Positions 17,933 to 26,612 of a stretch of DNA of 64,000 nt are shown here, in pieces. How positions within the stretch are numbered: position 1 is the stretch's first letter; the number at the start of each line of letters is the position of its first letter. Under the pieces are notes generated by a model. That model was not told the origin of the DNA and searched no databases. It saw only the letters and a program-made list of their open reading frames with translations. The translations under genes were made by a program, and so were the position numbers. Source of the DNA: Burkholderiales bacterium (GTDB taxonomy: Bacteria > Pseudomonadota > Gammaproteobacteria > Burkholderiales > Nitrosomonadaceae); assembly GCA_024235755.1 (NCBI GenBank), contig JACKLV010000010.1:1-64000 (forward strand). The letters run 5' to 3'.

Positions 17933-19639
17933 TTAGAATAAAAAGTAACGCTGAGCCATCGGCAGTGTATCCGCAGGTTCACACGTCAATAATTCCCCAT
18001 CGGCCCGTACTTCATAGGTTTCAGGATTAATCTCCATTTTCGGTGTTGCACTATTATGAATCATGTCCCGTTTGCGCAGGCCGCGTGTGTTTTTAACAGC
18101 GATCAATGGTTTTTCGGCTTTAAGCTGGTCCGCCAATCCCGCATTCAAGGAAGCTTCAGATACAAATGTATAGCAAGTGTTCCTAAGCGCGGTTCCATAT
18201 GCACCAAACATATACCGGTAATGCACGGGTTGTGGAGTCGGAATTGATGCGTTCGGATCGCCCATCAATGCAGCGGCTATCATACCGCCTTTCAATACCA
18301 TTGAAGGTTTGGCGCCAAAATGCGCCGGTCTCCAAAGTACCAAATCGGCATACTTTCCAACTTCAACCGATCCTACTGCATGCGAAATGCCATGGCATAT
18401 TGCCGGATTGATCGTATATTTGGCAATATAGCGCTTGACTCTGAAATTGTCATTTCTGGCAGAATCTTCCTTAAGCGCACCGCGTTGCACTTTCATTTTA
18501 TGTGCAGTCTGCCAGGTTCTGGTCACGACTTCACCAATTCGCCCCATGGCCTGCGAGTCTGAAGCCATCATGGAAATGGCGCCAATATCGTGCAAAATAT
18601 CTTCGGCTGCGATGGTTTCCTTGCGAATCCGGGACTCTGCAAAAGCAACGTCTTCCGGAATGGAAGGACTTAAATGGTGGCAAACCATCAGCATATCCAG
18701 ATGTTCATCCAGTGTATTGCGGGTATATGGACGCGTTGGATTAGTAGATGAAGGCAATACATTTTCATATTCAACGACTTTCATAATATCCGGTGCATGA
18801 CCGCCGCCCGCGCCCTCAGTATGGAACGTATGAATCGTTCTGTCTTTCATTGCCTTGATTGTATTTTCCAGATAACCGCCTTCGTTAATCGTATCGGTAT
18901 GGATCGCTACCTGTATGTCCATTTTGTCCGCAACTGATAAACAATTATCGATCGCTGCATATGTCGTACCCCAATCCTCGTGTAGCTTCAGACCACAAGC
19001 ACCTGCTAGAATCTGTTCTTCATTCGGTGTTGGCAGGCTGACATTGCCCTTGCCAAAAAATCCGGTATTCATAACCATTCCGTCGGAAGCACGCAGCATT
19101 GACTGTATATGCCACGGACCCGGCGTACAAGTTGTAGCCAGTGTACCCACTGCGGGGCCAGTACCACCACCCAGCATCGTGGTAATACCATTCATCATGG
19201 CATCTTCTTCCTGCTGTGGGCAAATAAAGTGAATATGCACATCTAAAGCGCCTGCCGTAAGAATTTGTCCCTCACAGGCAATGATTTCTGTAGCGGCACC
19301 GATAGCCATCGTAACGCCGGGTTGTATATCGGGGTTACCCGCCTTGCCAATCGCCGCAATTCTGCCATTTTTAAGCCCAACGTCAGCTTTCACTATACCC
19401 CAATGATCAATAATGACAGCATTGGTAATAACCGTATCCATCACATCAGCGTGGTTGCGCTGTGATTGTCCCATACCGTCGCGAATGACTTTACCGCCAC
19501 CGAATTTGACTTCCTCACCGTAAATGGTGTAATCATTTTCAATTTCTATGAACAATTCGGTGTCTGCCAAACGAACCCTGTCTCCAGTCGTCGGTCCCAT
19601 CATTTCGGCGTATGCCTGGCGCGAAATTTTAAAGCTCAT
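17933..19639 (-). CDS. ureC: Urease alpha subunit UreC
   Basis: Catalytic subunit of urease, which hydrolyses urea to ammonia and carbamate at a dinickel centre. Visible: DVHIHFICPQQ (nickel-binding HxH), the carbamylated lysine in CGLKLHEDWGTT, AIHTDTINEGGYLE, HTFHTEGAGGGHAPD, and the mobile-flap motif MVCHHLS with its catalytic His. From ATG 19639 the protein has 568 residues, the normal length, and a GGGAG ribosome site lies 8-9 bases before it. The frame stays open to an ATG at 19732 that would add 31 charged residues and overlap ureB; this is less likely. Confidence 0.97.
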   Translation of the reverse strand: MSFKISRQAYAEMMGPTTGDRVRLADTELFIEIENDYTIYGEEVKFGGGKVIRDGMGQSQRNHADVMDTVITNAVIIDHWGIVKADVGLKNGRIAAIGKAGNPDIQPGVTMAIGAATEIIACEGQILTAGALDVHIHFICPQQEEDAMMNGITTMLGGGTGPAVGTLATTCTPGPWHIQSMLRASDGMVMNTGFFGKGNVSLPTPNEEQILAGACGLKLHEDWGTTYAAIDNCLSVADKMDIQVAIHTDTINEGGYLENTIKAMKDRTIHTFHTEGAGGGHAPDIMKVVEYENVLPSSTNPTRPYTRNTLDEHLDMLMVCHHLSPSIPEDVAFAESRIRKETIAAEDILHDIGAISMMASDSQAMGRIGEVVTRTWQTAHKMKVQRGALKEDSARNDNFRVKRYIAKYTINPAICHGISHAVGSVEVGKYADLVLWRPAHFGAKPSMVLKGGMIAAALMGDPNASIPTPQPVHYRYMFGAYGTALRNTCYTFVSEASLNAGLADQLKAEKPLIAVKNTRGLRKRDMIHNSATPKMEINPETYEVRADGELLTCEPADTLPMAQRYFLF

Positions 19640-19694
19640 TTTTTCTGCTCCCTTTGATTGTTTGTCCTGTGGTGGTTGTTTATCGTCAGTATGA

Positions 19695-20003
19695 TTAAAC
19701 AAGCGAGCCCATAACTTTTTGGTTAAATCCATAGACTATTCTGCTCCCTGCGAGGTCAACGAGCTCAATTGTGCGTTCTTGCCCTGGTTCAAAACGAATT
19801 GCGGTTCCCGCCATAATATTCAATCGCATGCCATAGGCTTCCTGTCGATCAAAGTCAAGCGCTGAATTAGCTTCAAAGAAATGAAAATGCGAACCAACCT
19901 GGATCGGTCGGTCACCTGCATTTTTAACTTTAATTGTTTTTGTTTTTCGGCCGGCGTTTAATTCTATTTCGCCTGACTCTATGATGGTTTCTCCTGGAAT
20001 CAT
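19695..20003 (-). CDS. ureB: Urease beta subunit UreB
   Basis: Small structural subunit of urease (102 residues). It begins MIPGETI and contains NAGRKTKTIKVKNAGDRPIQVGSHFHFFEAN, the family core, ending with GFNQKVMGSL. A strong AAAGGAG site precedes the ATG. Located between ureA (25-base gap) and ureC, as in the standard ureABC order with three separate subunits. Confidence 0.97.
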   Translation of the reverse strand: MIPGETIIESGEIELNAGRKTKTIKVKNAGDRPIQVGSHFHFFEANSALDFDRQEAYGMRLNIMAGTAIRFEPGQERTIELVDLAGSRIVYGFNQKVMGSLV

Positions 20004-20028
20004 GGTCGTATACTCCTTTTGTTAAATA

Positions 20029-20331
20029 TTAGGATATTGGATTATGTACTGTCACCAGCTTGGTACCATCCGGAAAAGTTGCTTCAACCTGTATGTCATG
20101 AATCATTTCAGGAACACCTTCCATAACGTCCGCACGGGTTAAAACGCGCGCACCCTCCGACATGAGCTCTGCAACCGTGCGTCCATCACGCGCACCTTCC
20201 AGAACTGCACACGTAATCAATGCGATTGCTTCGGGATAGTTCAGCTTTACCCCGCGCGCTTTGCGTCTTTCAGCAAGCAGACCGGCAGTAAAGATTTGAA
20301 GTTTGTCTTTTTCTCGTGGAGTCAGATCCAT
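20029..20331 (-). CDS. ureA: Urease gamma subunit UreA
   Basis: Smallest urease subunit, exactly the usual 100 residues. It starts MDLTPREKDKLQIFTAGLLAERR and has GVKLNYPEAIALITCAVLEGARDG and VTVHNPI at the C-terminus. AAGGAGG lies 5 bases before the ATG, the best ribosome site of the operon. It follows ureD by 78 bases. Confidence 0.97.
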   Translation of the reverse strand: MDLTPREKDKLQIFTAGLLAERRKARGVKLNYPEAIALITCAVLEGARDGRTVAELMSEGARVLTRADVMEGVPEMIHDIQVEATFPDGTKLVTVHNPIS

Positions 20332-20409
20332 GATTACCTCCTTTCAAATAGTTATTAATAAATGTGTGAAACAACAGAATCAATCTGTAATTGATTAAAA
20401 AAGTATTGC

Positions 20410-21384
20410 TCAGGTATTCCACATACGGGGAACTTCCGCTGCACGCCCTAATAACGCCGGACGCAGAACATCCCAGAGTTTTAACATCACACCACGTGCA
20501 ACTTCACTTGAGTTACCCAAATAACGCGCTACAATTATTGATTTTACTTGCGAGACACCCAGCATTCCGGCGCCATTATCGGCGTCAGCCGCCTGGCTGC
20601 GCAGTGTATTAATTAAATCGGCGGACTGAACTGAATCACTCGCGGCCAACAGTGTTGCACAAACAGTTTTATTTGCCAGAATGAGCGGACTGCGCATCGC
20701 TTTACTTCCGCCAAGCAAATTGAGTTGCTCATACCAGAGCAATTGATTTTCTCGTTGTATCGTTACTTTTTGCCTGATTCGCCCGGAGTTGAACGATTCG
20801 CCAAAAGCGGTGCGGCCAAGGCAGAAGATCTCGCACCCAATAAAGGTTGAATTCTTTTCTAATCTGATATTTTGAACAAGTTCTACTTGTGCATCATCAA
20901 AAAAGATTGTTTCCTGCGGCAGCCATTCCATCACGCCGCCGGCTTTCACATCAAGCGTTACGGTTTGAAACGAAGTGCGGCCATTGGATCGATACCATTT
21001 TGCCGCACCCGGTGTTGTTACTTGCACACTGGCGTCCTTCCCAACATGGCTGGCTATCTCCAGTCTGTCTCCTCCGACTATCCCTCCAGGTGGATGAACC
21101 AAAACTACATGACAGACATCTGGACCCTCAGGATAAAATGGCTTTTGCACATACAACTGCCCGAAATGTTTGCGCGCCGCCAGACGGCACTTTCCCGCCT
21201 CTTTATCGAAGGTCAATGAAATACTCGCGTCTGGCTTTAAATCAGAGGGCAGCTGCGCAGGCTCATGTTGCGCTTGATCCGCTGCGCTTGATTCATCCGC
21301 TGTTGACGGATTACTGCCATTGATATTGTTTAGCGGTGAAACCGAAGCACTTGTTTCTGTAATTTTTTTTAAATTAGAATACAT
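20410..21384 (-). CDS. ureD: Urease accessory protein UreD
   Basis: First gene of the urease operon. UreD binds apo-urease and forms the nickel tunnel with UreF and UreG. Family motifs: LVHPPGGIVGGDRLEI, TTPGAAKWYRSNG, EWLPQETIFFDDAQ and GCEIFCLGRTAFGE. At 324 residues it is slightly longer than usual because of a low-complexity N-terminal tail of about 50 residues (Ser, Ala, Asp rich). A later start within this tail is possible; no convincing ribosome site marks any of the candidates. Confidence 0.92.
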   Translation of the reverse strand: MYSNLKKITETSASVSPLNNINGSNPSTADESSAADQAQHEPAQLPSDLKPDASISLTFDKEAGKCRLAARKHFGQLYVQKPFYPEGPDVCHVVLVHPPGGIVGGDRLEIASHVGKDASVQVTTPGAAKWYRSNGRTSFQTVTLDVKAGGVMEWLPQETIFFDDAQVELVQNIRLEKNSTFIGCEIFCLGRTAFGESFNSGRIRQKVTIQRENQLLWYEQLNLLGGSKAMRSPLILANKTVCATLLAASDSVQSADLINTLRSQAADADNGAGMLGVSQVKSIIVARYLGNSSEVARGVMLKLWDVLRPALLGRAAEVPRMWNT

Positions 21385-21560
21385 GGATATTTTTTATGCG
21401 TTTTGTCTCTCAGCCAATCTCTGCATCAAAACCGGATAAAAACTTTCCACCCTTGTCTTAAACGAGATTAGCGAGATTCATTTTCTATTTTTTTACGTAG
21501 AATTTGTTTTTCGTCTGGTTTAAACGTATTTCTTTAGACTTATTTCAACAGCCCAGCCAG

Positions 21561-23042
21561 TTAGATCTGTATCTGGAACGATAATTTAAAGACATTAACT
21601 TTTTCTCCAAAAGCATCCGGTGCATAATTCAGGCCTTTTGTGAACAAGTCGCCGTATTGATAATATGCTGAGATACGGGCGTTAAAACCATCGATAATAT
21701 AGTTCATGCCCCCTTCAATTTCTTCACGGTTACTGCTGTTATCGGGCTGCACGCTGGTAAATCTGCCGTAAGGCTGGAATTGTCCAATTCCGATTTTGGT
21801 AGGAAATAAATACAATCCGGTTACTGTCCATGACTGTCCGTCAAAAATACAGAAACAGTCTCCATCTAAAAATGCGGCTCTGTCATAATTTGCATAAAAT
21901 TTCTTATACTCGCCATTGAATGTAAGGACACCCAGATTATTAGGAAGTACTTTCTCGAATACTGCATCTGTTACCCAACCGAAAAAATCGCTACTATGCA
22001 ACCGTGAACCAGCACCATTTTTTTGATATGAAAAACCAAATGCAAGCGCGAGAATATCTCCGGCCTGTCCGTAATAAGTTTGACTTGTGTAATAGCCAGG
22101 ATTCTGCTCAGGATTCAAAAAATTGTAGGTTAACCGGCCAGCCCACATTACGTCATCTGTTTGATTGGGACCCAGATTATTCTTTGAACTCAACCCACGA
22201 TAAACCCCTCCTGCGTAACCAAGGGTCCCTGGGATAAAACCGGGCTCCAGACTTCCCCAGAATGTACCGCCGTCGTCACGACCATAACGGCCGGCACCGC
22301 CTGCGCCGAAATGTGTACTAAAATCGCTGGAAAAAAACGGGGTTTTAAAAGGATCATGCGTAGCCTGATAATAGGGACCGCTCAGTTCTCCCCGTTCCGT
22401 CGGAACAAGCATGCGCCCGCCCCAGACATTGAAGTAGCGGTTATATTCAAATTTGCCTACTGCATCCAGCACCGTGAAGAGAATTTTTGGACTGTCGCCT
22501 TTATCCGTGTTATTACACCAAAAACATTCGGTATTAAACTCAAATTTAATAAAACGATGAATCTGCCCATTTACATAGATACGAGCATTATCATTACTGT
22601 AACGATCCCGGTAATTGTTCTGAGCGTTCTGCGCCCACACACCTGATCCTCTATATCCGGCACCAATTGTCAGCCATCGGTAATCATCATATTCCATTCG
22701 AAATTTGAATTTATCAAAACCAACTTTTACATCACCGAGTTTGGCATGATTGGTTTCGAAATTATTGCCCCGAAGCCACCAGTCCTGTTCTTCTCTATTG
22801 CCGACACCGCCTGTTTCATCATGACCAGGATCAGCCACGAATTCGCCGTCATCAAAAAAGTCCGCACGTACATCAGTAGCAAAGGTTAAGCCGACCAGCG
22901 TAATGATCGTGGCAAAAAATAAAAGCTGCAAAAATCCCCACGGTTTAGATTTTTCGTTTGAGTACTGATACAGCAACCCGCTTTTGGATTCGCCCATTTT
23001 AATAATGGACTTGCAATGCAGCCCGATAAAAGAAAACTTCAT
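21561..23042 (-). CDS. Outer-membrane beta-barrel porin
   Basis: 493 residues, rich in alternating polar and aromatic strands (RFIKFEFNTECFW, FRMEYDDYRWLTIGAGYRG, FNGEYKKFYANYD), as in a 16-strand porin of the OprO/OprP or amide-porin kind. The signal sequence is preceded by a long charged tail: the hydrophobic segment LLFFATIITLVGLTFATDVRA ends near residue 60, so a later start (for example the internal Met at residue 16) is plausible. It sits 176 bases upstream of ureD on the same strand, which suggests a role in passing urea or another small amide through the outer membrane. The final residue is Ile, not the usual Phe. Substrate not provable here. Confidence 0.7.
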   Translation of the reverse strand: MKFSFIGLHCKSIIKMGESKSGLLYQYSNEKSKPWGFLQLLFFATIITLVGLTFATDVRADFFDDGEFVADPGHDETGGVGNREEQDWWLRGNNFETNHAKLGDVKVGFDKFKFRMEYDDYRWLTIGAGYRGSGVWAQNAQNNYRDRYSNDNARIYVNGQIHRFIKFEFNTECFWCNNTDKGDSPKILFTVLDAVGKFEYNRYFNVWGGRMLVPTERGELSGPYYQATHDPFKTPFFSSDFSTHFGAGGAGRYGRDDGGTFWGSLEPGFIPGTLGYAGGVYRGLSSKNNLGPNQTDDVMWAGRLTYNFLNPEQNPGYYTSQTYYGQAGDILALAFGFSYQKNGAGSRLHSSDFFGWVTDAVFEKVLPNNLGVLTFNGEYKKFYANYDRAAFLDGDCFCIFDGQSWTVTGLYLFPTKIGIGQFQPYGRFTSVQPDNSSNREEIEGGMNYIIDGFNARISAYYQYGDLFTKGLNYAPDAFGEKVNVFKLSFQIQI

Positions 23043-23716
23043 TCACGCATCTCCCACTTTTTTGACGATAAATGCTATGCAGCTTTTTATTATTTAAAAG
23101 AAAAGCAAAAAATTTTTTCTGGAAAGTTTGATAAAGCGCCTGAAAATTATTCCAATTGATTGATTTTATGAAAAAATTACAAACTCGATCAGCATAAACC
23201 TAAACAGTCGCTAAGTATGCAAATTCGATTATGCTTTTTATGAACTTTCCCTAGAAGCTAATACAAACCTTAGCGCAATAGGATAGTAAGCCGGCACATA
23301 ATGCTCTGCCTATTAGGGAATGTTTTGTTTTCATCTCAGGGAGAGTTTTATTTCTTAATCAGGGAAACTTTTATTTTTTTCTAAGAAAATCCATTAGAAA
23401 CACATTTCAACAAATACCAAGCATAGATTTTTAGTTGAAAAATCTATATGCAAAAATTTAAAAGATAAAAATTCCGATTTTTTGAATTTTATAAGCGCGT
23501 TCAGAAAGTATTGACAGTTTTATGCGAGTTGAAGTCTACTAATAACAGACCTGTGGCACCGAACCGCTTGCCGGCATGTTTTATTGGCCAAGAATTTCCG
23601 GATTTCCGGAAAAAACGAGCGGTTTAATCAAATATCGCTGCTGTCCAAAATTTTAGACAACGACAATGGTGATAAAGCAATCTGTGTTTTCTATTAATTG
23701 AAGAGGTTTGCCTGAA
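23043..23716. other. Intergenic region between porin and usp genes
   Basis: 674 AT-rich bases with no credible coding frame. It must hold the divergent promoters of the porin and of the stress protein. A TTGACA at 23511-23516 with TCTACT 18 bases later (23535-23540) could be a sigma-70 promoter for the stress protein. At about 23594-23608 TTTCCGGA occurs twice in a row, a possible binding site. Nothing else stands out. Confidence 0.4.
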
Positions 23717-24166
23717 ATGGAATCTAAAAAACTGTTGGTTACTACAGATTTCTCCGATGTGTCGTTTGGCGCACTGAGTTATGCAGCCAAAATGAAGGAA
23801 AATCAGATTACGCTTCTAAGTATTCTGCAAACAGGCAATGTGCCACCGGATTTATTGAAACAAATGCCGGACCCGAATGCTATTCAGGGTTACCGAGAAA
23901 AGGTTCTGGAACAAACAAAAGAAAAACTCGAATCCATTGCTAATCAGTTTTTTACAGATACCAACGTGAAAACCGATGTCGTGGTATGCGACGAAGACGT
24001 TGCAGCTGAAATCTGCACATACGCAAAAAATAATGCGATTGATATGATTGTTATGACCGGCCAGGGCAGGGGCGCACTAGGCAGTTTGTTTGTCGGCAGT
24101 ACTGTTCAAAAGGTTCTAAGAATGACTTCAGTTCCGGTTCTCGTTATTCCCAAAGCAACTGAATGA
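23717..24166 (+). CDS. Universal stress protein (UspA family)
   Basis: Single Usp domain of 149 residues. N-terminus KLLVTTDFSDVSFGALSYAAKM and the C-terminal nucleotide-binding motif GQGRGALGSLFVGSTVQKVLRMTSVPVLVIP (G-2x-G-9x-G-S/T pattern), suggesting an ATP-binding Usp. ATG 23717 was chosen because AGAGG lies 10 bases upstream; an in-frame TTG at 23708 sits almost on that site. Stands alone in front of ureE. A second, diverged Usp lies at 29.9 kb. Confidence 0.9.
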   Translation: MESKKLLVTTDFSDVSFGALSYAAKMKENQITLLSILQTGNVPPDLLKQMPDPNAIQGYREKVLEQTKEKLESIANQFFTDTNVKTDVVVCDEDVAAEICTYAKNNAIDMIVMTGQGRGALGSLFVGSTVQKVLRMTSVPVLVIPKATE

Positions 24167-24288
24167 AACATGTTATGTACAATCATTTCCAGTATTTATA
24201 GCTGTTTGTTTGGTGATAAAGAAAGAATTGATGTGTGCTGTTTATTATCCCAAGCCAAGTAAGCATATTTAAAAAATAAGGACTATCA

Positions 24289-24831
24289 ATGCTTATATTG
24301 AATACGAAAGTTTCACAAGCCGATTCCATTTATGCGCGACTGGTCTTGCCATATGAGTTACGTGTGAACAGCCGGTTGCGAACTACTTTGGAAACGGGTG
24401 AGGAAGTCGCCATTTTTACGCAACGGGGCACAGTTTTAAATAATCGCGACTTGCTCAGTAGCGAGGATGGCAAAGTCGTAGAAATAGTATCTGCCAAGGA
24501 ACCCACGTATCGCATTACTTGCAATTCCGCGCATGACCTGCTGCGCTGTGCTTTTCATCTTGGCAATCGACATACTGTTACTCAAGTCGCGGATGGATTT
24601 TTGCGAATCCACCAGGATAGTGTACTGAAAGAAATGTTGGAAGGGCTCGGTGCCACAGTAGTTGAAGAAACGGCGCAATTCGAACCGGAATCTGGCGCTT
24701 ACAGTTCAAGCCATCATCACCATCACGGTGAACATGATCATAACCACAGTCATACTCATAGTCATACGCAAGGACCGTTAGCCCCGATTCCTGCACGGCA
24801 GCGAATTCATCGCGCAACTGAAAAAAACTAA
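24289..24831 (+). CDS. ureE: Urease nickel metallochaperone UreE, detached from the urease operon
   Basis: UreE delivers nickel to the UreG-UreF-UreD complex. The N-terminal peptide-binding domain (ARLVLPYELRVNSRLRTTLETGEEVAIF) and the metal domain (HDLLRCAFHLGNRHTVTQV, the GNRH nickel-binding motif) are clear. The C-terminal tail (about 140-162) holds 11 histidines, so it could store several metal ions. It is 180 residues long. It is missing from its usual place between ureC and ureF, and instead heads an operon on the opposite strand. The stop is only 8 bases from the start of a metal-binding protein gene, tying nickel handling to that transporter. Confidence 0.95.
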   Translation: MLILNTKVSQADSIYARLVLPYELRVNSRLRTTLETGEEVAIFTQRGTVLNNRDLLSSEDGKVVEIVSAKEPTYRITCNSAHDLLRCAFHLGNRHTVTQVADGFLRIHQDSVLKEMLEGLGATVVEETAQFEPESGAYSSSHHHHHGEHDHNHSHTHSHTQGPLAPIPARQRIHRATEKN

Positions 24832-24839
24832 ATACTCTG

Positions 24840-25811
24840 ATGCAAAAATTATTACTATTTATGGGCAGACTGTTCATACTTTTTGCAATATTCGTACTGA
24901 TTACAAATCCGGCATTTGCTAAAGAAGCAAAAAAGACACTCCATATCGCAACGACCGTACCGCCAATAACGAATATTGTGGAAAATATTGGCGGTTCACT
25001 GATTACTGTAACCGGTATTGTTCCAAATGGGACGGATTCGCATACATTTGAGCCTGTACCGACTGATGCGAAAACACTGGCGCAGGCAGATATTATATTC
25101 GTCAATGGTATGAGTCTCGAGCTGCCGACAATTAAACTGGCTGAAAAGGTAAAAAAGACCGGTACGCCGATTGTACGCTTGGCAGATGAAACACTACCCG
25201 AGGATGAATGGCAATATGATTTCAGTTTTCCAAGAGAATATGGCTACCCCAATCCACACCTCTGGCCAAATATCGCACTAGCGATAAGGTATGCAGAGAT
25301 TATTCGCGATCAACTCGCTGAACACGATCCTCAACATGCAGATTTATACGCGGCTAATGCATCAAATTATATTGCCAAATTGGCGCAACTTGACCGGGCA
25401 ATTTTTGCATGTATCGGTACCATTCCCGAGAGCAATCGCAAGCTGATAACTTATCATGACTCGTTTGCCTATTTCGCGCCCCGTTATGGAATGGAGATTA
25501 TCGCAGCAATCCAGCCTGCAAGTTTCACCGAACCCGGTCCCCGTGATATTGTGCATATCATTGAACAAATCAAACGTGAAAAAATTCCAGCTATTTTCGG
25601 ATCGGAAGTTTTTCCCAGTAAAATTATGGAGCAGATCGCCCGTGAATCTGGTGCCAGATTTGTAGACGAGCTATCGGATGATGAATTACCTGAAACACCC
25701 AATCATTCTTTTATCGGTATGATGGTCAACAACATCGCAATTATGGCTGAAGCGCTAGGCGGGGATGCAGCCTGCGCCAGTCATGTCGATACCAGCAATC
25801 TGAATGATTGA
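24840..25811 (+). CDS. Metal ABC transporter, substrate-binding protein (cluster A-I)
   Basis: Periplasmic binding protein of the ZnuA/MntC/PsaA family, 323 residues. Signal peptide about 1-27 ending NPAFA. The three conserved metal ligands are present as His68 (GTDSHTFEP), His140 (NPHLW) and His206 (YHDSF), with acidic residues near the C-terminus (FVDELSDDE). It lacks the long histidine-rich loop of classic ZnuA and so is closer to the Mn-type members. Being 8 bases behind ureE raises the possibility that this transporter carries nickel. Metal specificity cannot be read from the sequence. Confidence 0.88.
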   Translation: MQKLLLFMGRLFILFAIFVLITNPAFAKEAKKTLHIATTVPPITNIVENIGGSLITVTGIVPNGTDSHTFEPVPTDAKTLAQADIIFVNGMSLELPTIKLAEKVKKTGTPIVRLADETLPEDEWQYDFSFPREYGYPNPHLWPNIALAIRYAEIIRDQLAEHDPQHADLYAANASNYIAKLAQLDRAIFACIGTIPESNRKLITYHDSFAYFAPRYGMEIIAAIQPASFTEPGPRDIVHIIEQIKREKIPAIFGSEVFPSKIMEQIARESGARFVDELSDDELPETPNHSFIGMMVNNIAIMAEALGGDAACASHVDTSNLND

Positions 25812-25819
25812 TTTGCAGG

Positions 25820-26605
25820 ATGAGCCCTGCCATACAACTGACCGATGTTACAACCAGCTATGAAAATAATGTCGTTTTTACACGCTTATCACTGCAAATC
25901 GAATCAGGACAGTTTGTTGGCATCGTTGGTCCAACTGGCTGCGGCAAAACCACCCTGCTTAAAACGATTCTGGGTGCGCAAACCGTATTTTGCGGTCAGG
26001 TCTTATTGAATGGCCGACCGGTCGAGTCTGTCAGTAACAAAAAAATCGGCTACATTCCACAACTAGAAAGCGTTGACTGGAGCTTTCCGGTTACCGTGGA
26101 AGATGTCATTATGATGGGGTTGTATACTGGCAGGCGTTTTTTACCCTGGCAGAGCAAAGAGGAGCGTGAACGCGTTAAGGACCTGGCTGAGAAACTGGGA
26201 ATTTATAGCTGCTTGCGTCAGCATATCTCGCACACTTCAGGCGGACAGCGTCAGCGGGCATTTCTAGCGCGCGCTTTAATCAGTGACCCCAAGCTTTTAG
26301 TACTTGATGAACCAACTTCGGGCGTGGATATTAAAACGCAACATGAAGTTCTCCATCTGCTCGGCGACATCAATAGCCAAGGCATGACCATTATCCTGAC
26401 AACCCATGATTTAAATGCTGTCGCCTCTCATTTGCCCTGGGTAATTTGCTTTAACAACGGTATTGTCGCAGAAGGTCGACCACGTGATATTTTTACCAAC
26501 GACATACTTACCAAAACCTATGGCAGCGACATTATCATTATTAAGCATGGTGACTATCATCTAATCGCCAACAGCACACCATTGAAATTCAATCACAATA
26601 CGTGA
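25820..26605 (+). CDS. Metal ABC transporter, ATP-binding protein
   Basis: ATPase of the ZnuC/MntB class, 261 residues. Walker A GPTGCGKTT, Q-loop PQLESVDWSFPVTVEDVIMMG, signature TSGGQRQRAFLARAL (Thr replacing the usual Leu), Walker B KLLVLDEPTSGVD and a switch His (TTHDL). The DWSFPVTV segment is typical of Mn/Zn importers. I chose ATG 25820, just past the binding-protein stop; the frame extends to a TTG at 25808 that would overlap that gene. It energises uptake through the permease that follows after 7 bases. Confidence 0.9.
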   Translation: MSPAIQLTDVTTSYENNVVFTRLSLQIESGQFVGIVGPTGCGKTTLLKTILGAQTVFCGQVLLNGRPVESVSNKKIGYIPQLESVDWSFPVTVEDVIMMGLYTGRRFLPWQSKEERERVKDLAEKLGIYSCLRQHISHTSGGQRQRAFLARALISDPKLLVLDEPTSGVDIKTQHEVLHLLGDINSQGMTIILTTHDLNAVASHLPWVICFNNGIVAEGRPRDIFTNDILTKTYGSDIIIIKHGDYHLIANSTPLKFNHNT

Positions 26606-26612
26606 CGCATTG

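Noticed and set aside
19640..19732. N-terminal extension of UreC by 31 residues
   Set aside because: The extension overlaps ureB, is unlike any urease part, and the internal ATG at 19639 has a strong GGGAG site and gives the standard 568-residue length.
24709..24768. Histidine codon run as a tandem repeat or CRISPR-like array
   Set aside because: It is simply the coding sequence of the UreE His-rich tail; no CRISPR array was seen anywhere in the window.
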